Positions 36,878-45,600 of a DNA stretch of 64,000 nt are shown in pieces. The position numbers and the translations under genes are program-made. Origin of the DNA: Candidatus Gastranaerophilales bacterium HUM_9 (GTDB lineage: Bacteria; Cyanobacteriota; Vampirovibrionia; Gastranaerophilales; Gastranaerophilaceae); contig DABG01000010.1 of the NCBI GenBank assembly GCA_002103075.1, forward strand, positions 36,120 to 100,119, read 5' to 3'. The number at the start of each line of letters is the position of its first letter. Positions within the stretch are counted from its first letter, which is position 1. The notes beneath the pieces are model-generated. The model searched no databases. It had not been told where the DNA came from and saw only the letters and a program-made list of their open reading frames with translations.

Positions 36878-37454
36878 AAAATTTCCTTATGATATTTATA
36901 TATTTTTCGGCAAAACCGAGATTTTCTTTAGAGATGATGTAAGAATTCATCTGTTTAGAGTACTTTATTTTTAATGATTTTTAATAGGATTTCAATTTTT
37001 GAAATAATATATGGATATGGTGTATATCTTAAGTATATACTATGTTTCAGAGTGTTACGAAATTGAGAAAATTTGAATAAAAAAAATCAATTTTAGAAAA
37101 AGAAAACACTTTATATAAGTACGGGAATTAAAATTTAATAAAACTAATCGGGGAATTAAGTCAGATCTTAAAACGATGGACTAAAACAAAATTCTTTTTA
37201 TACTCTCTCTTAATATCCTCGTGTTTATTTAATGTTGCAGTACAAGTTATTGCAACCTTTTTTTTTGTATACTAGTTTTTAGCGATTTTTAGAAAAACGT
37301 CAAAATTTATAATTTTATCGTTTTTTCATTTTTACGCACTTTTTACGCACTTAACTCCGAAAAGTATCATTATTATTACTCATTGTAAAATTTCCCTTTC
37401 TTTTTGAACTATTTATAAATGAATTTCGTTATAATGATGAAGAGGTATAACGTT
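36878..37454. other. Intergenic region with an orphan plus-strand terminator
   Basis: A FliK-side ribosome site (AAGGA) is at the left edge. At 37234-37256 a short stem GTTGCA/TGCAAC is followed by nine T's, a plus-strand terminator with no gene upstream. 'tacgcactttt' is directly repeated at about 37334. No open frame of note is seen. This lies near the left margin of the accessory region. Confidence 0.45.
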
Positions 37455-37727
37455 ATGAAAAAAATAATTATTTTATTATTAATACTTTGCACAGCCTTGC
37501 CAGTTTTTGCAGGTGATTTTTTCGGCGATTTATTTAATCCTGATGGCAAGGAATATGTATACAGCATTGGAGATAAACGAATTCATTATTTAACTGATAA
37601 AAATGGCAAGAAATATGTATACAGCATTGGAGATAAACGAATTCATTATACAACTGATAAAAATGGCAAGGAATATGTATACAGCATTGGAGATAAACGA
37701 ATTCATTATTTAACTAACGAAAAATAA
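37455..37727 (+). CDS. Small secreted protein made of 20-residue tandem repeats
   Basis: A signal peptide (MKKIIILLLILCTALPVFAG) is followed by GDFFGDLFNPD and then three tandem copies of a 20-residue unit, GKEYVYSIGDKRIHYLTDKN, the last slightly shortened. The copies differ at only a few positions. I choose ATG 37455, which has GAAGAGG ten bases upstream and directly begins the signal peptide; the frame is open 12 codons further upstream. The aromatic, basic, beta-like repeats suggest a surface or periplasmic binding protein. I do not recognise a family. Confidence 0.65.
   Translation: MKKIIILLLILCTALPVFAGDFFGDLFNPDGKEYVYSIGDKRIHYLTDKNGKKYVYSIGDKRIHYTTDKNGKEYVYSIGDKRIHYLTNEK
37545..37715 (+). 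repeat. 60-bp in-frame tandem repeat, three copies
   Basis: The unit starting GGCAAGGAATATGTATACAG occurs at 37545, 37605 and 37665, the last truncated near the stop codon. Identity between copies is nearly complete at DNA level, pointing to recent expansion by slippage or unequal crossover. Confidence 0.9.
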
Positions 37728-37738
37728 TAATAAACTAA

Positions 37739-38023
37739 TTATAATTGTTGTATCCATTTAATTGCGTCAGCTTGTATAGAATTTAATTTCTCACCTCTAT
37801 TGATATGACCTTTTAGGAAATCATTTAACTTGCCATATTTTTCTTTTGCCCAATTAGTCATTGATAAGATTGTTCTTGGGAATTCTCTTAATTGAATTTC
37901 ATAACTTATATCACCAACCTTATCAATACTCCATTTGAATTGCTCAATTGTTGCTAAAAAATTATATCTTGGAATATTATTGCTAGTACCAATAACTCTT
38001 ATTGGTAATCTATTTCTTCTCAT
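37739..38023 (-). CDS. Phage baseplate XkdP-like fragment
   Basis: A 94-aa frame whose first half (PIRVIGTSNNIPRYNFLATI, then KWSIDKVGDISYEIQLREFP) resembles the part of XkdP/LysM-type phage baseplate proteins with the pattern 'vtIe.F.w....gDi.Y.i.l.E.r'. The second half is unlike the rest of that protein. With the XkdQ-like remnant at 38414 this looks like debris of a contractile-tail prophage or tail-derived particle. Whether it is expressed is uncertain. It begins with ATG but no good ribosome site is visible. Confidence 0.5.
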   Translation of the reverse strand: MRRNRLPIRVIGTSNNIPRYNFLATIEQFKWSIDKVGDISYEIQLREFPRTILSMTNWAKEKYGKLNDFLKGHINRGEKLNSIQADAIKWIQQL

Positions 38024-38120
38024 TGTTTATAAATATTTGTAAATTTTACTCCTTGTTTTTGAACCTTTTACATAAAATATTCGTTACAATGATGTAAGAT
38101 AATTAAAAGGAGTTTAAAAT

Positions 38121-38408
38121 ATGAAGAAAATTATTTCAATCCTATTTTTATTAGCACTCACAACACCTGCATTTGCTCATTTTGATGAGTCTTCTATTAT
38201 ACTGTATGATGTTGATGAGTATGAAGCGAAATGGCAACAATTAAGAAAAGAATATTATTATAAAGTAGAACATAATCTTCCTTGTGGCTCTTATGAAAAT
38301 GAGGTTGAAGCAAAATTTTATTCATGGCTATCAAATGAACAAGCACAAGGTAGACAACTTCAGGGTGTTGATCCTAAAATACACTATTATTATTATATAC
38401 ATGATTAA
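38121..38408 (+). CDS. Small secreted protein, copy 1
   Basis: A signal peptide (MKKIISILFLLALTTPAFAH) precedes a ~75-residue acidic, Tyr-rich mature chain (YEAKWQQLRKEYYYKVEHNL, then LQGVDPKIHYYYYIHD). AAAAGGAG lies ten bases before the ATG. The single Cys lies in LPCGSYENE. I do not recognise a family. The paralogue at 38824 differs mainly in residues 28-60, the region just after the signal peptide, while both ends are identical. The signal-peptide style resembles the repeat protein at 37455. Confidence 0.7.
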   Translation: MKKIISILFLLALTTPAFAHFDESSIILYDVDEYEAKWQQLRKEYYYKVEHNLPCGSYENEVEAKFYSWLSNEQAQGRQLQGVDPKIHYYYYIHD

Positions 38409-38413
38409 TAACA

Positions 38414-38736
38414 TTAAGCTAAAAGAGTATGCTTTTGCTCTTCTGGCTTATTCTTATATAAAATAACTGTGACTATAACTTTTTCATTTGTTGCTTCTAT
38501 TATATGTTTGCTCGAAATTACTCTATATGTATCATTAAGATCTAATCTTCGATTTTCTATTTTTGTAGTTTTTCCTGTACATAATTTATAATCTGCTCTG
38601 ACTTCAAAAGATATTGATGTTGATGATTTATTTAATTCTTTTAATTTTGCATAAGCAATTTTGTCAACATTTTGCTCATCATTTTTACTGATTTCTTCTG
38701 TATGTATTAGTAAACCGTATTTATCAATACTTATAA
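38414..38736 (-). pseudogene. Remnant of an XkdQ-like phage baseplate hub gene
   Basis: An open frame without start codon reads SIDKYGLLIHTEEISKNDEQ, then KELNKSSTSISFEVRADYKL, RRLDLNDTYRVISSKHIIEA and stops after EEQKHTLLA. The pattern of A...L, F.v..d..L..G.....L.L...Y.i.S..H matches the C-terminal part of XkdQ/late-control-type phage proteins. A stop codon lies shortly upstream in frame, so it is a truncated remnant. A shorter duplicate lies at 39117-39337. Confidence 0.55.
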
Positions 38737-38823
38737 ATATTTGTAAATATTTTATCGGTTTTTGAACCTTTTACATAAAATATTCGTTACAATGATGTAA
38801 GATAATTAAAAGGAGTTTAAAAT

Positions 38824-39111
38824 ATGAAGAAAATTATTTCAATCCTATTTTTATTAGCACTCACAACACCTGCATTTGCTCATTTTGATGAGTCTTCTAT
38901 TATACGGTATGATGTTAGTGAGTATATGGCAAAAAAAGAACAATTAAAAAAAGAATATTATTATAAATTAGAACATAATCTTCCTTGTGGTTCTTATGAA
39001 GATGAGGTTGATGCAAAATTTCATTCATGGCTATCAAATGAACAAGCACAAGGTAGACAACTTCAGGGTGTTGATCCTAAAATACACTATTATTATTATA
39101 TACATGATTAA
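38824..39111 (+). CDS. Small secreted protein, copy 2
   Basis: Paralogue of the gene at 38121, of equal length (95 aa), with an identical signal peptide and identical last ~25 residues. The central part differs (YDVSEYMAKKEQLKKEYYYK against YDVDEYEAKWQQLRKEYYYK), so substitutions concentrate in the mature N-terminal region. Promoter and ribosome site (AAAAGGAG) are duplicated too. Function unknown. Confidence 0.7.
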   Translation: MKKIISILFLLALTTPAFAHFDESSIIRYDVSEYMAKKEQLKKEYYYKLEHNLPCGSYEDEVDAKFHSWLSNEQAQGRQLQGVDPKIHYYYYIHD

Positions 39112-39116
39112 TAACA

Positions 39117-39337
39117 TTAAGCTAAAAGAGTATGCTTTTGCTCTTCTGGCTTATTCTTATATAAAATAACTGTGACTATAACTTTTTCATTTGTTGCTTC
39201 TATTATATGTTTGCTCGAAATTACTCTATATGTATCATTAAGATCTAATCTTCGATTTTCTATTTTTGTAGTTTTTCCTGTACATAATTTATAATCTGCT
39301 CTGACTTCAAAAGATATTGATGTTGATGATTTATTTA
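39117..39337 (-). pseudogene. Second, shorter copy of the XkdQ-like remnant
   Basis: Duplicate of the frame at 38414, identical up to the break at 39337, where the duplication ends. It therefore lacks about one third of the reading frame that copy 1 still has, and has no start. It is a by-product of the tandem duplication. Confidence 0.55.
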
Positions 39338-39390
39338 GTCAGGAGTGGAATAAAATTAGAAAAAATGCAGGAATTGAAGATTTTCGGTAG
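39337..39390 (+). pseudogene. Scrap of a tyrosine recombinase (integrase) gene
   Basis: Eighteen codons at the duplication breakpoint read SQEWNKIRKNAGIEDFR and stop. This is the stretch that in phage-type tyrosine integrases comes just before the HDLRHT catalytic box (usual form: W..i.kkAGI.dfr.HDLRH). No frame continues on either side. It is short, so the call rests on motif recognition only. Confidence 0.45.
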
Positions 39391-39456
39391 GTAGTATATG
39401 GCAGTATATAAGTAATATAGGTTAATAAATATCGTTTTAAATGTTTTTAGAATATG

Positions 39457-39484
39457 TTGACAAATTCTAAAAACAATGTATAAT
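39457..39484 (+). promoter_or_regulatory. Promoter of the second toxin-antitoxin operon
   Basis: Perfect TTGACA at 39457-39462 and perfect TATAAT at 39479-39484 with a 16-bp spacer. The AGAGG ribosome site (39493) and GTG start (39505) follow, so this operon has a short leader, unlike the leaderless one at 28761. Confidence 0.75.
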
Positions 39485-39504
39485 AAGAATATAGAGGTTC
39501 AACT

Positions 39505-39801
39505 GTGAGATATAAAATCAAAAAAATTAAGCAAGCAGAACAAGAATATGAATCTTTAACAATAGAACAAAAACAGTTGTTAGATAATGATTATGCACTA
39601 GTTGAAAATGAAGGACTTGAAAGAGTTTCAACCAAAAAAATTGAAAAAGATATATACGAGATTAGGACTTCAAATTTAAGGTCTTTATATACATACCAAG
39701 AAGGAGCTTTAATCATAATAGTAACAATCTTTATAAAAACAACAAATAAAACTCCAGAATGGGCAAAAAAGACAGCAAGAAAACGTATCAAAAGTTTATA
39801 G
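39505..39801 (+). CDS. RelE/HigB-family toxin
   Basis: A 98-aa RelE-superfamily protein: KKIEKDIYEIRTSNLRSLYT is the core strand with the conserved Arg, IIIVTIFIKTTNKTPEWAKK the usual Phe-x-Lys-Lys-x(2)-Lys-Thr-Pro segment, and the end KTARKRIKSL matches 'A..R...'. It begins with GTG, set by AGAGG seven bases upstream and the perfect promoter. It is probably the ribosome-dependent mRNA interferase of a type II pair with the next gene. It is only distantly similar to the toxin at 28797. Confidence 0.8.
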   Translation: MRYKIKKIKQAEQEYESLTIEQKQLLDNDYALVENEGLERVSTKKIEKDIYEIRTSNLRSLYTYQEGALIIIVTIFIKTTNKTPEWAKKTARKRIKSL

Positions 39802-39810
39802 GGGGTCATT

Positions 39811-40104
39811 ATGACAAAAGAATTGATTTACATAAGAGATAAAGAAGGATATGTAAAAGGCATAACTTTGGATGAAATGAAACCAGAATACACACAAATC
39901 ACTCGTGAAGAATGGGAAGAAGAAAGTGGAGAAAAGTATTATAAAGTAACATATGGCAGGGGTGGAGCACGAAAAGGTGCAGGAAGAAAACCCAAAACAG
40001 GTGTTGTGCTAAAATTTCAGATAAGAGTATCTGAAAAAGAGAAAGAATTCTTAAACTACGCAAGAGCACATAACCTTGATTATGACAGCTTAATGCAAGG
40101 ATAG
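39811..40104 (+). CDS. Probable antitoxin with GRGGARKGAGRKP basic hinge
   Basis: A 97-aa partner of the upstream toxin, 9 bp away, with GGGGG-like site overlapping the toxin end. It has no XRE helix-turn-helix. Instead an acidic N-terminal part (YTQITREEWEEESGEKYYKV) leads to a basic glycine-rich stretch (YGRGGARKGAGRKPKTG, AT-hook-like) and a C-terminal LKFQIRVSEKEKEFLNYARA that fits a ribbon-helix-helix. The acidic part would neutralise the toxin and the basic part bind DNA. The antitoxin role is inferred from position. Confidence 0.6.
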   Translation: MTKELIYIRDKEGYVKGITLDEMKPEYTQITREEWEEESGEKYYKVTYGRGGARKGAGRKPKTGVVLKFQIRVSEKEKEFLNYARAHNLDYDSLMQG

Positions 40105-40234
40105 TTAAAACTTTCTATCTGATAAAAACAAGAGAATATTGACAAAGTTTAGTAAGTATCTAATTATCAATTTTATTAATGTAATTTAACATGAAGAACA
40201 AGACTAAATTAACTATGAGATTGATATTTTGTAG

Positions 40235-40246
40235 TATAGTGAAAAT
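40235..40246 (+). promoter_or_regulatory. -10 box of the DUF4238 gene, apparently leaderless
   Basis: TATAGT (40235-40240) ends six bases before the ATG at 40247, and no ribosome site is present. TTGATA at 40221 is too close to be its -35. A TTGACA at about 40139 lies too far upstream for the same promoter. Confidence 0.4.
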
Positions 40247-41428
40247 ATGAATAATACTAAAAATAATCATTTTGTGCCGCAAGGATATTTGAAAAATTTC
40301 CTTAATGATAAACTTAGTTTATATAAATATGATTTGGATAATTCTTTAAAAAGTTACGAAATTACAAATTTAAAGAAAGAGTGCTCATGTAAAAATTTAT
40401 ATTCAACAAAACAAAAAATTACATATGAAGAAATACGTTTTACCTGTAAATTAGCGGGTTACAATGACGAGGTAGAAATAGATTTTTGCAAGAAAATTTG
40501 TGATTATATTAATGGTGATTTTTCTAGTTTTATTGATAACACCTGTCCTATACATATTCCTCTTGAATACCATAAAATGTTTATGACTTATATAAAAGGA
40601 ATTCTTGATGAAAAATCAATTTCTAGATCTCAAGAGAATATATTCACCTCAGTGTATGAAAATGATTTTTATAATATATTAGACAAAATCATAAAATCCG
40701 AAAGTATTGATTTCCTCAACAATAATGTGAACTCTTCAAGTGTTTCTTTATATTTATATGTTAAATTGGAAGCTTTTTTACACAAATCTGCTTTCAAAAT
40801 AATAAATAAAAAATTGAAAGAAGTATATCCAAACTTACCAAACACAAAAGAAATTGAAGAAAATTTAGGGAAATTAAAATTTAATACTAATTTATATGTG
40901 GATTTAATCCATTATCTTATAATCCAATATTTTAGAACAGAAAAACAAATTGATAAATTAAAGAATTCTTTAATACATCTCAAAAAGTATTGGGAATCAC
41001 AATATGCGGATTATCAGTTGCCTGACTATGTACAAAAATTCATAGGTTTAAACGAGGATAGTTTTATTTTTATTTTTATTCATTTAAAATCTATATATTT
41101 AGTAGAATCTCTTATAAATTCTCAATATAAATTATTATTATTAAACAACGATACAGAGGTACCTTTTATTACTTCAGATTCTCCGTGTATAAATATTTAT
41201 GCTAGTTATATTGACCCATTTGAATTACAAGGAAATGATTTTGAAATTTATTTTCCAATATCTCCAACTCTTGCTTTATTATATACAAATAGAACTGGAT
41301 ATAAAAATATTGAAAATACTGAAATAACACTGAATAATAAAAAAATGATATTACAATTTAACGCGTCAATAAAAAAACTTGCAAAACGATATTTATATAG
41401 CAATATAAACAGTCTTCTAATGCTTTGA
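40247..41428 (+). CDS. DUF4238 domain protein
   Basis: A 393-aa protein with the DUF4238 signature at the N-terminus (NNHFVPQGYLKNFLND, residues 6-21) followed by YKYDLDN and ECSCKNLYS. The later TSDSPCINIY and FPISPTLALLYTN are also seen in this family. Its molecular function is not established as far as I know; members often lie in defence islands and mobile regions, as here. No signal peptide. It converges with the Hachiman-linked gene, their 3' ends overlapping by 12 bp. It has its own -10 box and codon use similar to the island. Confidence 0.75.
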   Translation: MNNTKNNHFVPQGYLKNFLNDKLSLYKYDLDNSLKSYEITNLKKECSCKNLYSTKQKITYEEIRFTCKLAGYNDEVEIDFCKKICDYINGDFSSFIDNTCPIHIPLEYHKMFMTYIKGILDEKSISRSQENIFTSVYENDFYNILDKIIKSESIDFLNNNVNSSSVSLYLYVKLEAFLHKSAFKIINKKLKEVYPNLPNTKEIEENLGKLKFNTNLYVDLIHYLIIQYFRTEKQIDKLKNSLIHLKKYWESQYADYQLPDYVQKFIGLNEDSFIFIFIHLKSIYLVESLINSQYKLLLLNNDTEVPFITSDSPCINIYASYIDPFELQGNDFEIYFPISPTLALLYTNRTGYKNIENTEITLNNKKMILQFNASIKKLAKRYLYSNINSLLML

Positions 41429-42685
41429 TAGATTTTTCTCTTTTAATACATCTAATATAGGATTTAACCAATAACAATTTATGTCTTCATAAGGGTTATT
41501 TATCTGATTTATAGCATAATCTTCGCATTCAATATTGTTGGTATCAAATGATATTGTCATAACATGTTCATATTTTTTGCTAATCATATTTAAAGATAAT
41601 AATGTTGTACTTGCATGTATAATGCGTTGACTATATGGTTGTTGAATTTCTTTAATTTTCTCTATTGGATAATAATAATTTTCACCAATAAAATAAACAA
41701 CTCTAATATCCTTTTTTCTTGCAATTTTTTCTACATATTGTGCTTTTCTATAAAAAGTAGTTTTTATTGTTGGTATAAAGGGAATATATGATACTGTATT
41801 ATCCTCATAAACAATAATAAATGTTGGCATAATATTCTTCTTTTGAAGATTAAATATAGTATAATACATTGAAGCATAAAATTTAAAAAGTTCCATATCA
41901 TCATTTATTACATTTTTGCTAATTGGCAAATTTGCATCAATTGGAATACATATATCTGACATTGAAATAGGACACCCGTTTTTATCGCTGGCTCTCATTT
42001 CAATTTGTTGCCCCCATATAATTTCATTATTTTCTATTGTATAATCCCAAGAAAAAGTAAAATCTTTTAAAAAGATTTCTGTCTTAAGTTCTTTAATTTT
42101 CTCTATTATATTTTTACATTTTGAACAGTTGCATGGATAATCTGTTATAACTTCATTAATAAAATTATCCATTATTATAATTCCATTTTTTATTCTTGAA
42201 TAAATATCTATTTCGTTTCCATTTTCTTTAAATAAGATATCAATACTAAAGTAAATATCAGAATTTTTATTATATTTAATCAAATATGCTTTAATAACTT
42301 GCTCAATTGTTTCTAAAGGAACATCATTGTCAATATTAAGCCTACTATCAACTATTTTTCCACAATAATCTGGAAGATATGCATATACTAAAATTTCCTT
42401 TTCTAATTTAAACGGATATTCTTTAACAGTTTCGTTTCTTTTATCAATAAACCAACTTAGGTTATTATCATTCAAAAATTCTTTTCGTTTTGTTGTATAA
42501 TATTCTTTTAATTCCTTAGTATTAAAGCTTTTCTGCATAACAAATGTTATATTTCTAAACTCAGCAAAAAAGTTATCTATTAATGGGATACTTTCAAAGA
42601 TATTTTTTGCAATATTAAGAGAATTCAAACTATTTAATGCATTATAATACTTTTGTAATATTGGATATATTATATCAGTCATCAT
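41417..42685 (-). CDS. Unknown third gene coupled to the Hachiman system
   Basis: A 422-aa cytoplasmic protein without a domain I can name. Its start overlaps the hamB stop by 4 bp (ATGA), so it is translated from the hamAB mRNA. A cysteine cluster YPCNCSKCKNI near residue 187 could bind metal. The rest is mixed alpha/beta with many Ile/Asn/Tyr; VYFIGENYYYPIEKIK near 335 looks like a buried strand-turn. The published Hachiman system as I know it has two genes, so this may be an accessory or regulatory subunit. It could also be an unrelated passenger. No membrane span. Confidence 0.7.
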   Translation of the reverse strand: MMTDIIYPILQKYYNALNSLNSLNIAKNIFESIPLIDNFFAEFRNITFVMQKSFNTKELKEYYTTKRKEFLNDNNLSWFIDKRNETVKEYPFKLEKEILVYAYLPDYCGKIVDSRLNIDNDVPLETIEQVIKAYLIKYNKNSDIYFSIDILFKENGNEIDIYSRIKNGIIIMDNFINEVITDYPCNCSKCKNIIEKIKELKTEIFLKDFTFSWDYTIENNEIIWGQQIEMRASDKNGCPISMSDICIPIDANLPISKNVINDDMELFKFYASMYYTIFNLQKKNIMPTFIIVYEDNTVSYIPFIPTIKTTFYRKAQYVEKIARKKDIRVVYFIGENYYYPIEKIKEIQQPYSQRIIHASTTLLSLNMISKKYEHVMTISFDTNNIECEDYAINQINNPYEDINCYWLNPILDVLKEKNLSKH

Positions 42686-45600
42686 ATATTCTCCATCTTT
42701 TCTGCAAAATAAAAAGGGAATGTCGTAAAAACAGGTCTCAACATTTCTCTATTATCATGAAGATATTTTTTTATAATATATTTTTTCAAAGCTCTTTCAG
42801 GAATGTTATTTAGATAAATACTTAGTTCTTGAACAATAGTTCTGTCGCTAAATCCAAGTTCATATAGTATGATCTCTAGTTTTGAAGATAAACCATACTT
42901 AAATCTTTTTTGTATTAATTTTAAATTTTCAATAATATTTGTAATATCTGAATCACAATAAATATTTGGTAAAAGTTCAATTATGGCACCAATAAATAAA
43001 CTTCCATCATAGGCAAGTGTATTTTCGCAAAATTCAACAATATCATCTATTTGATATTCGAATGTTCTTTTTTTAGTCTTTCTCTTTATACTTTTTTTGA
43101 TTAAATATTCTAATATCTTATAATATGGTTTTCCGTTAAGCCACATTTTTATTATATTTTTAGCCTCACTTTGTTGGTTGCATTGATTATAAAATTTCGA
43201 GTTAGTATATTGCATCAATTTTTCAAAAATCAATTCTAAAAATGAATTAATATCTTCGATGCTTTTCAACTTTTGAGAATTTTCTTCAACCCAATTCTGC
43301 AATTCTATGTTTTCGTTTATTCCGTACAATGTTTTTGCAAAATATTTTCTTTGAACGTTATTTTGTGTTGATTCTAAAATGTGTTTACCCAATAGTTTAA
43401 ATAATTCTATAATTTCTTCTTTTTGCTTTTGATCGCCTAAATGATAAGCTAATGTAGATTTTGCAAGTTCTTTTATTTCTTCTTCGTAATTATCTTGAAA
43501 ATCTACTTGTGCGAGAATAAAACTTTCTATATTTTTAATAATGTTTATTTTCTCGTTACATTGGGATTCTACATTTTCTCGTTTAAAGCCAATATCTTGG
43601 TTATTTTCCATTATTGTTTCGTGTTGCATAATAGCTCCAATCAATTGCTCTATTTTACTATTAATGTATGCTCCAGCAAAATCTAAAGGTTTCATAATTA
43701 TATGACGAGAGTTCTTCCCTGTTAAACCATTTTTTATAGGGTCAAAAATCTTAAATATTGTACTATTGCAATTTTCAGAATTATGTGGATCGATAAGCTC
43801 TTTTGTTCTCATCCATCTCCACCTTTCTTCTAAATTTCTTCTAGAATCATATAATAAATTATTTGCAAAAATTATACTTCCCTCTGTATACATTCCAGCA
43901 CGTCCTGCTCTTCCTACAAGATTTTGAAAGTCCCTTACAGAGATGGTATCTGTACCTTGCTGTGTACTATTGATAATTAAATATTTAAGTGGCATATTTA
44001 CACCTTGAGCAAGAGTAGAAGTGCATATTACAAATTTTGCGAATGATTCTTTCATTGCATTTTCTACAGATAATCTTATACCTTGTGGAATTGTTCTATG
44101 ATGAGTTAGTATTCCAATTTTAGCAGCACTCGTATATGATGTTTCTCCTAAATTAGCCTTATATAAATTATATATTTTACTAATTTCATTTAAATTTGAA
44201 TAATTGATTATATTATCAAAATTATATTGTCTTTCTATTAAATCATTTACTTGGTCGCAAAGATTTTTTATACTTCGTTTTTGCCCACAAAATATAGCTA
44301 CACCTCCTCGATTAACTAGTTTTTTACCTAGATATAAAGCAATAGAGTTTGAATCGTTTTTTTGAGGGAAAAATCTATCATTTCTTTCTTTACCAATTTT
44401 ATTGAGCTGCTGACTTTCAATGATTCTTGGAACATAATATTCTTCCAGATCGGGATTATCTTTATTTATAAATTGAATTTTACCGCGAGTATCTATCCAG
44501 CTAGTAAAAGCAATTGTTCTATATGTTGAAGCTATATCTTTTCCATTGATAATAGCAGCATCATCTCCATTTAGCCAATTATTAATATCTTCAATATTGC
44601 CCATTACAGCTGATATAAGAATTGTTTGACAGTTTTTGGGCAACATCAATTTCAAAGAAGCTAGCAATAATTCATAGTTTGTTCCTCTCGAAGTGCTATC
44701 AAATTGATGCCCTTCATCATATATTATCAGCCCAATAACTTGTGCTAATTCAGGAGTTTGTCTAAGTATATATAATAATTTTTCAGGGGTTAAAACTAGG
44801 ATTTTCTTTTGTTCTCTCGAATCCTCAAGTTCATAATCAATCTGATATACATCTGATAGTTCATCAATTTCTATATTTTCCCCATAGAATGCTTTTTGTA
44901 AATCATCTTGTATATCATGACAAAGTGCCCTAAAGGGAGCAACTATTACTGCTAAATTTGTTCTATCGGCCAAAAATATACTGCGTATAATTAATTCAGT
45001 TGCTTTAGTTTTTCCTGCACTAGTTGGCATTTGAATTGTTGCAGATTTACCTTTAAATATTTCATTTTTACCTATTAAAATTTGGGAAGGCCACAATTCT
45101 TTTATACCAATTTTAGTCAAAAGGGGTTTCCATATTTCTTTGTCAATATCTGTAAATAACGGCATTGTATACCAGGTAGTGTGCAGATATTTCTTTTTTA
45201 CAACTGCACATAAAATATCGATAAAAAGTAATTCTCTATCAGTACCGTTTTTATAAATTTCTTTTCTTAGATTATCTAAATTATAAAAAATATTTTCGAA
45301 ATTTTCTCCTGTTGAGTAAAATTGGTTCCAAGAAGAAATGATATTATTGATATATGTGATATAAACACTTTCATTTATTTCTGCTGAAAAATCATTTCTT
45401 AAAAAATCCAATAATAGCAAATCTAATTTATTAACATCCAAATTTAATTCATCCGGCTTAAGTTTATTGGCAAGAACTTTGGTGCTTCCCATATAATCAC
45501 ATAAGTAATAAGCCGCGCTTCCCATTATTACATAGTAGTCGTTGTCTTTATCTTGTAATTTTGCATTAAAATATGCATCAAAAAATTGTGCAGAAAATAT

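Larger units (their letters stand above)
38056..39337 (+). repeat. Tandem duplication of a ~580-bp segment, 703 bp apart
   Basis: Bases about 38056-38634 recur at about 38759-39337. Each copy carries the same promoter region, a small secreted-protein gene and the minus-strand XkdQ-like remnant. Intergenic DNA is nearly identical between copies, while the two small genes differ at around ten codons in their middle. The right copy ends abruptly at 39337, where an integrase fragment begins. Confidence 0.85.

Noticed and set aside
37545..37715. CRISPR array
   Set aside because: The 60-bp units are contiguous without spacers and stay in frame inside a secreted-protein gene. No cas genes are present in the window.
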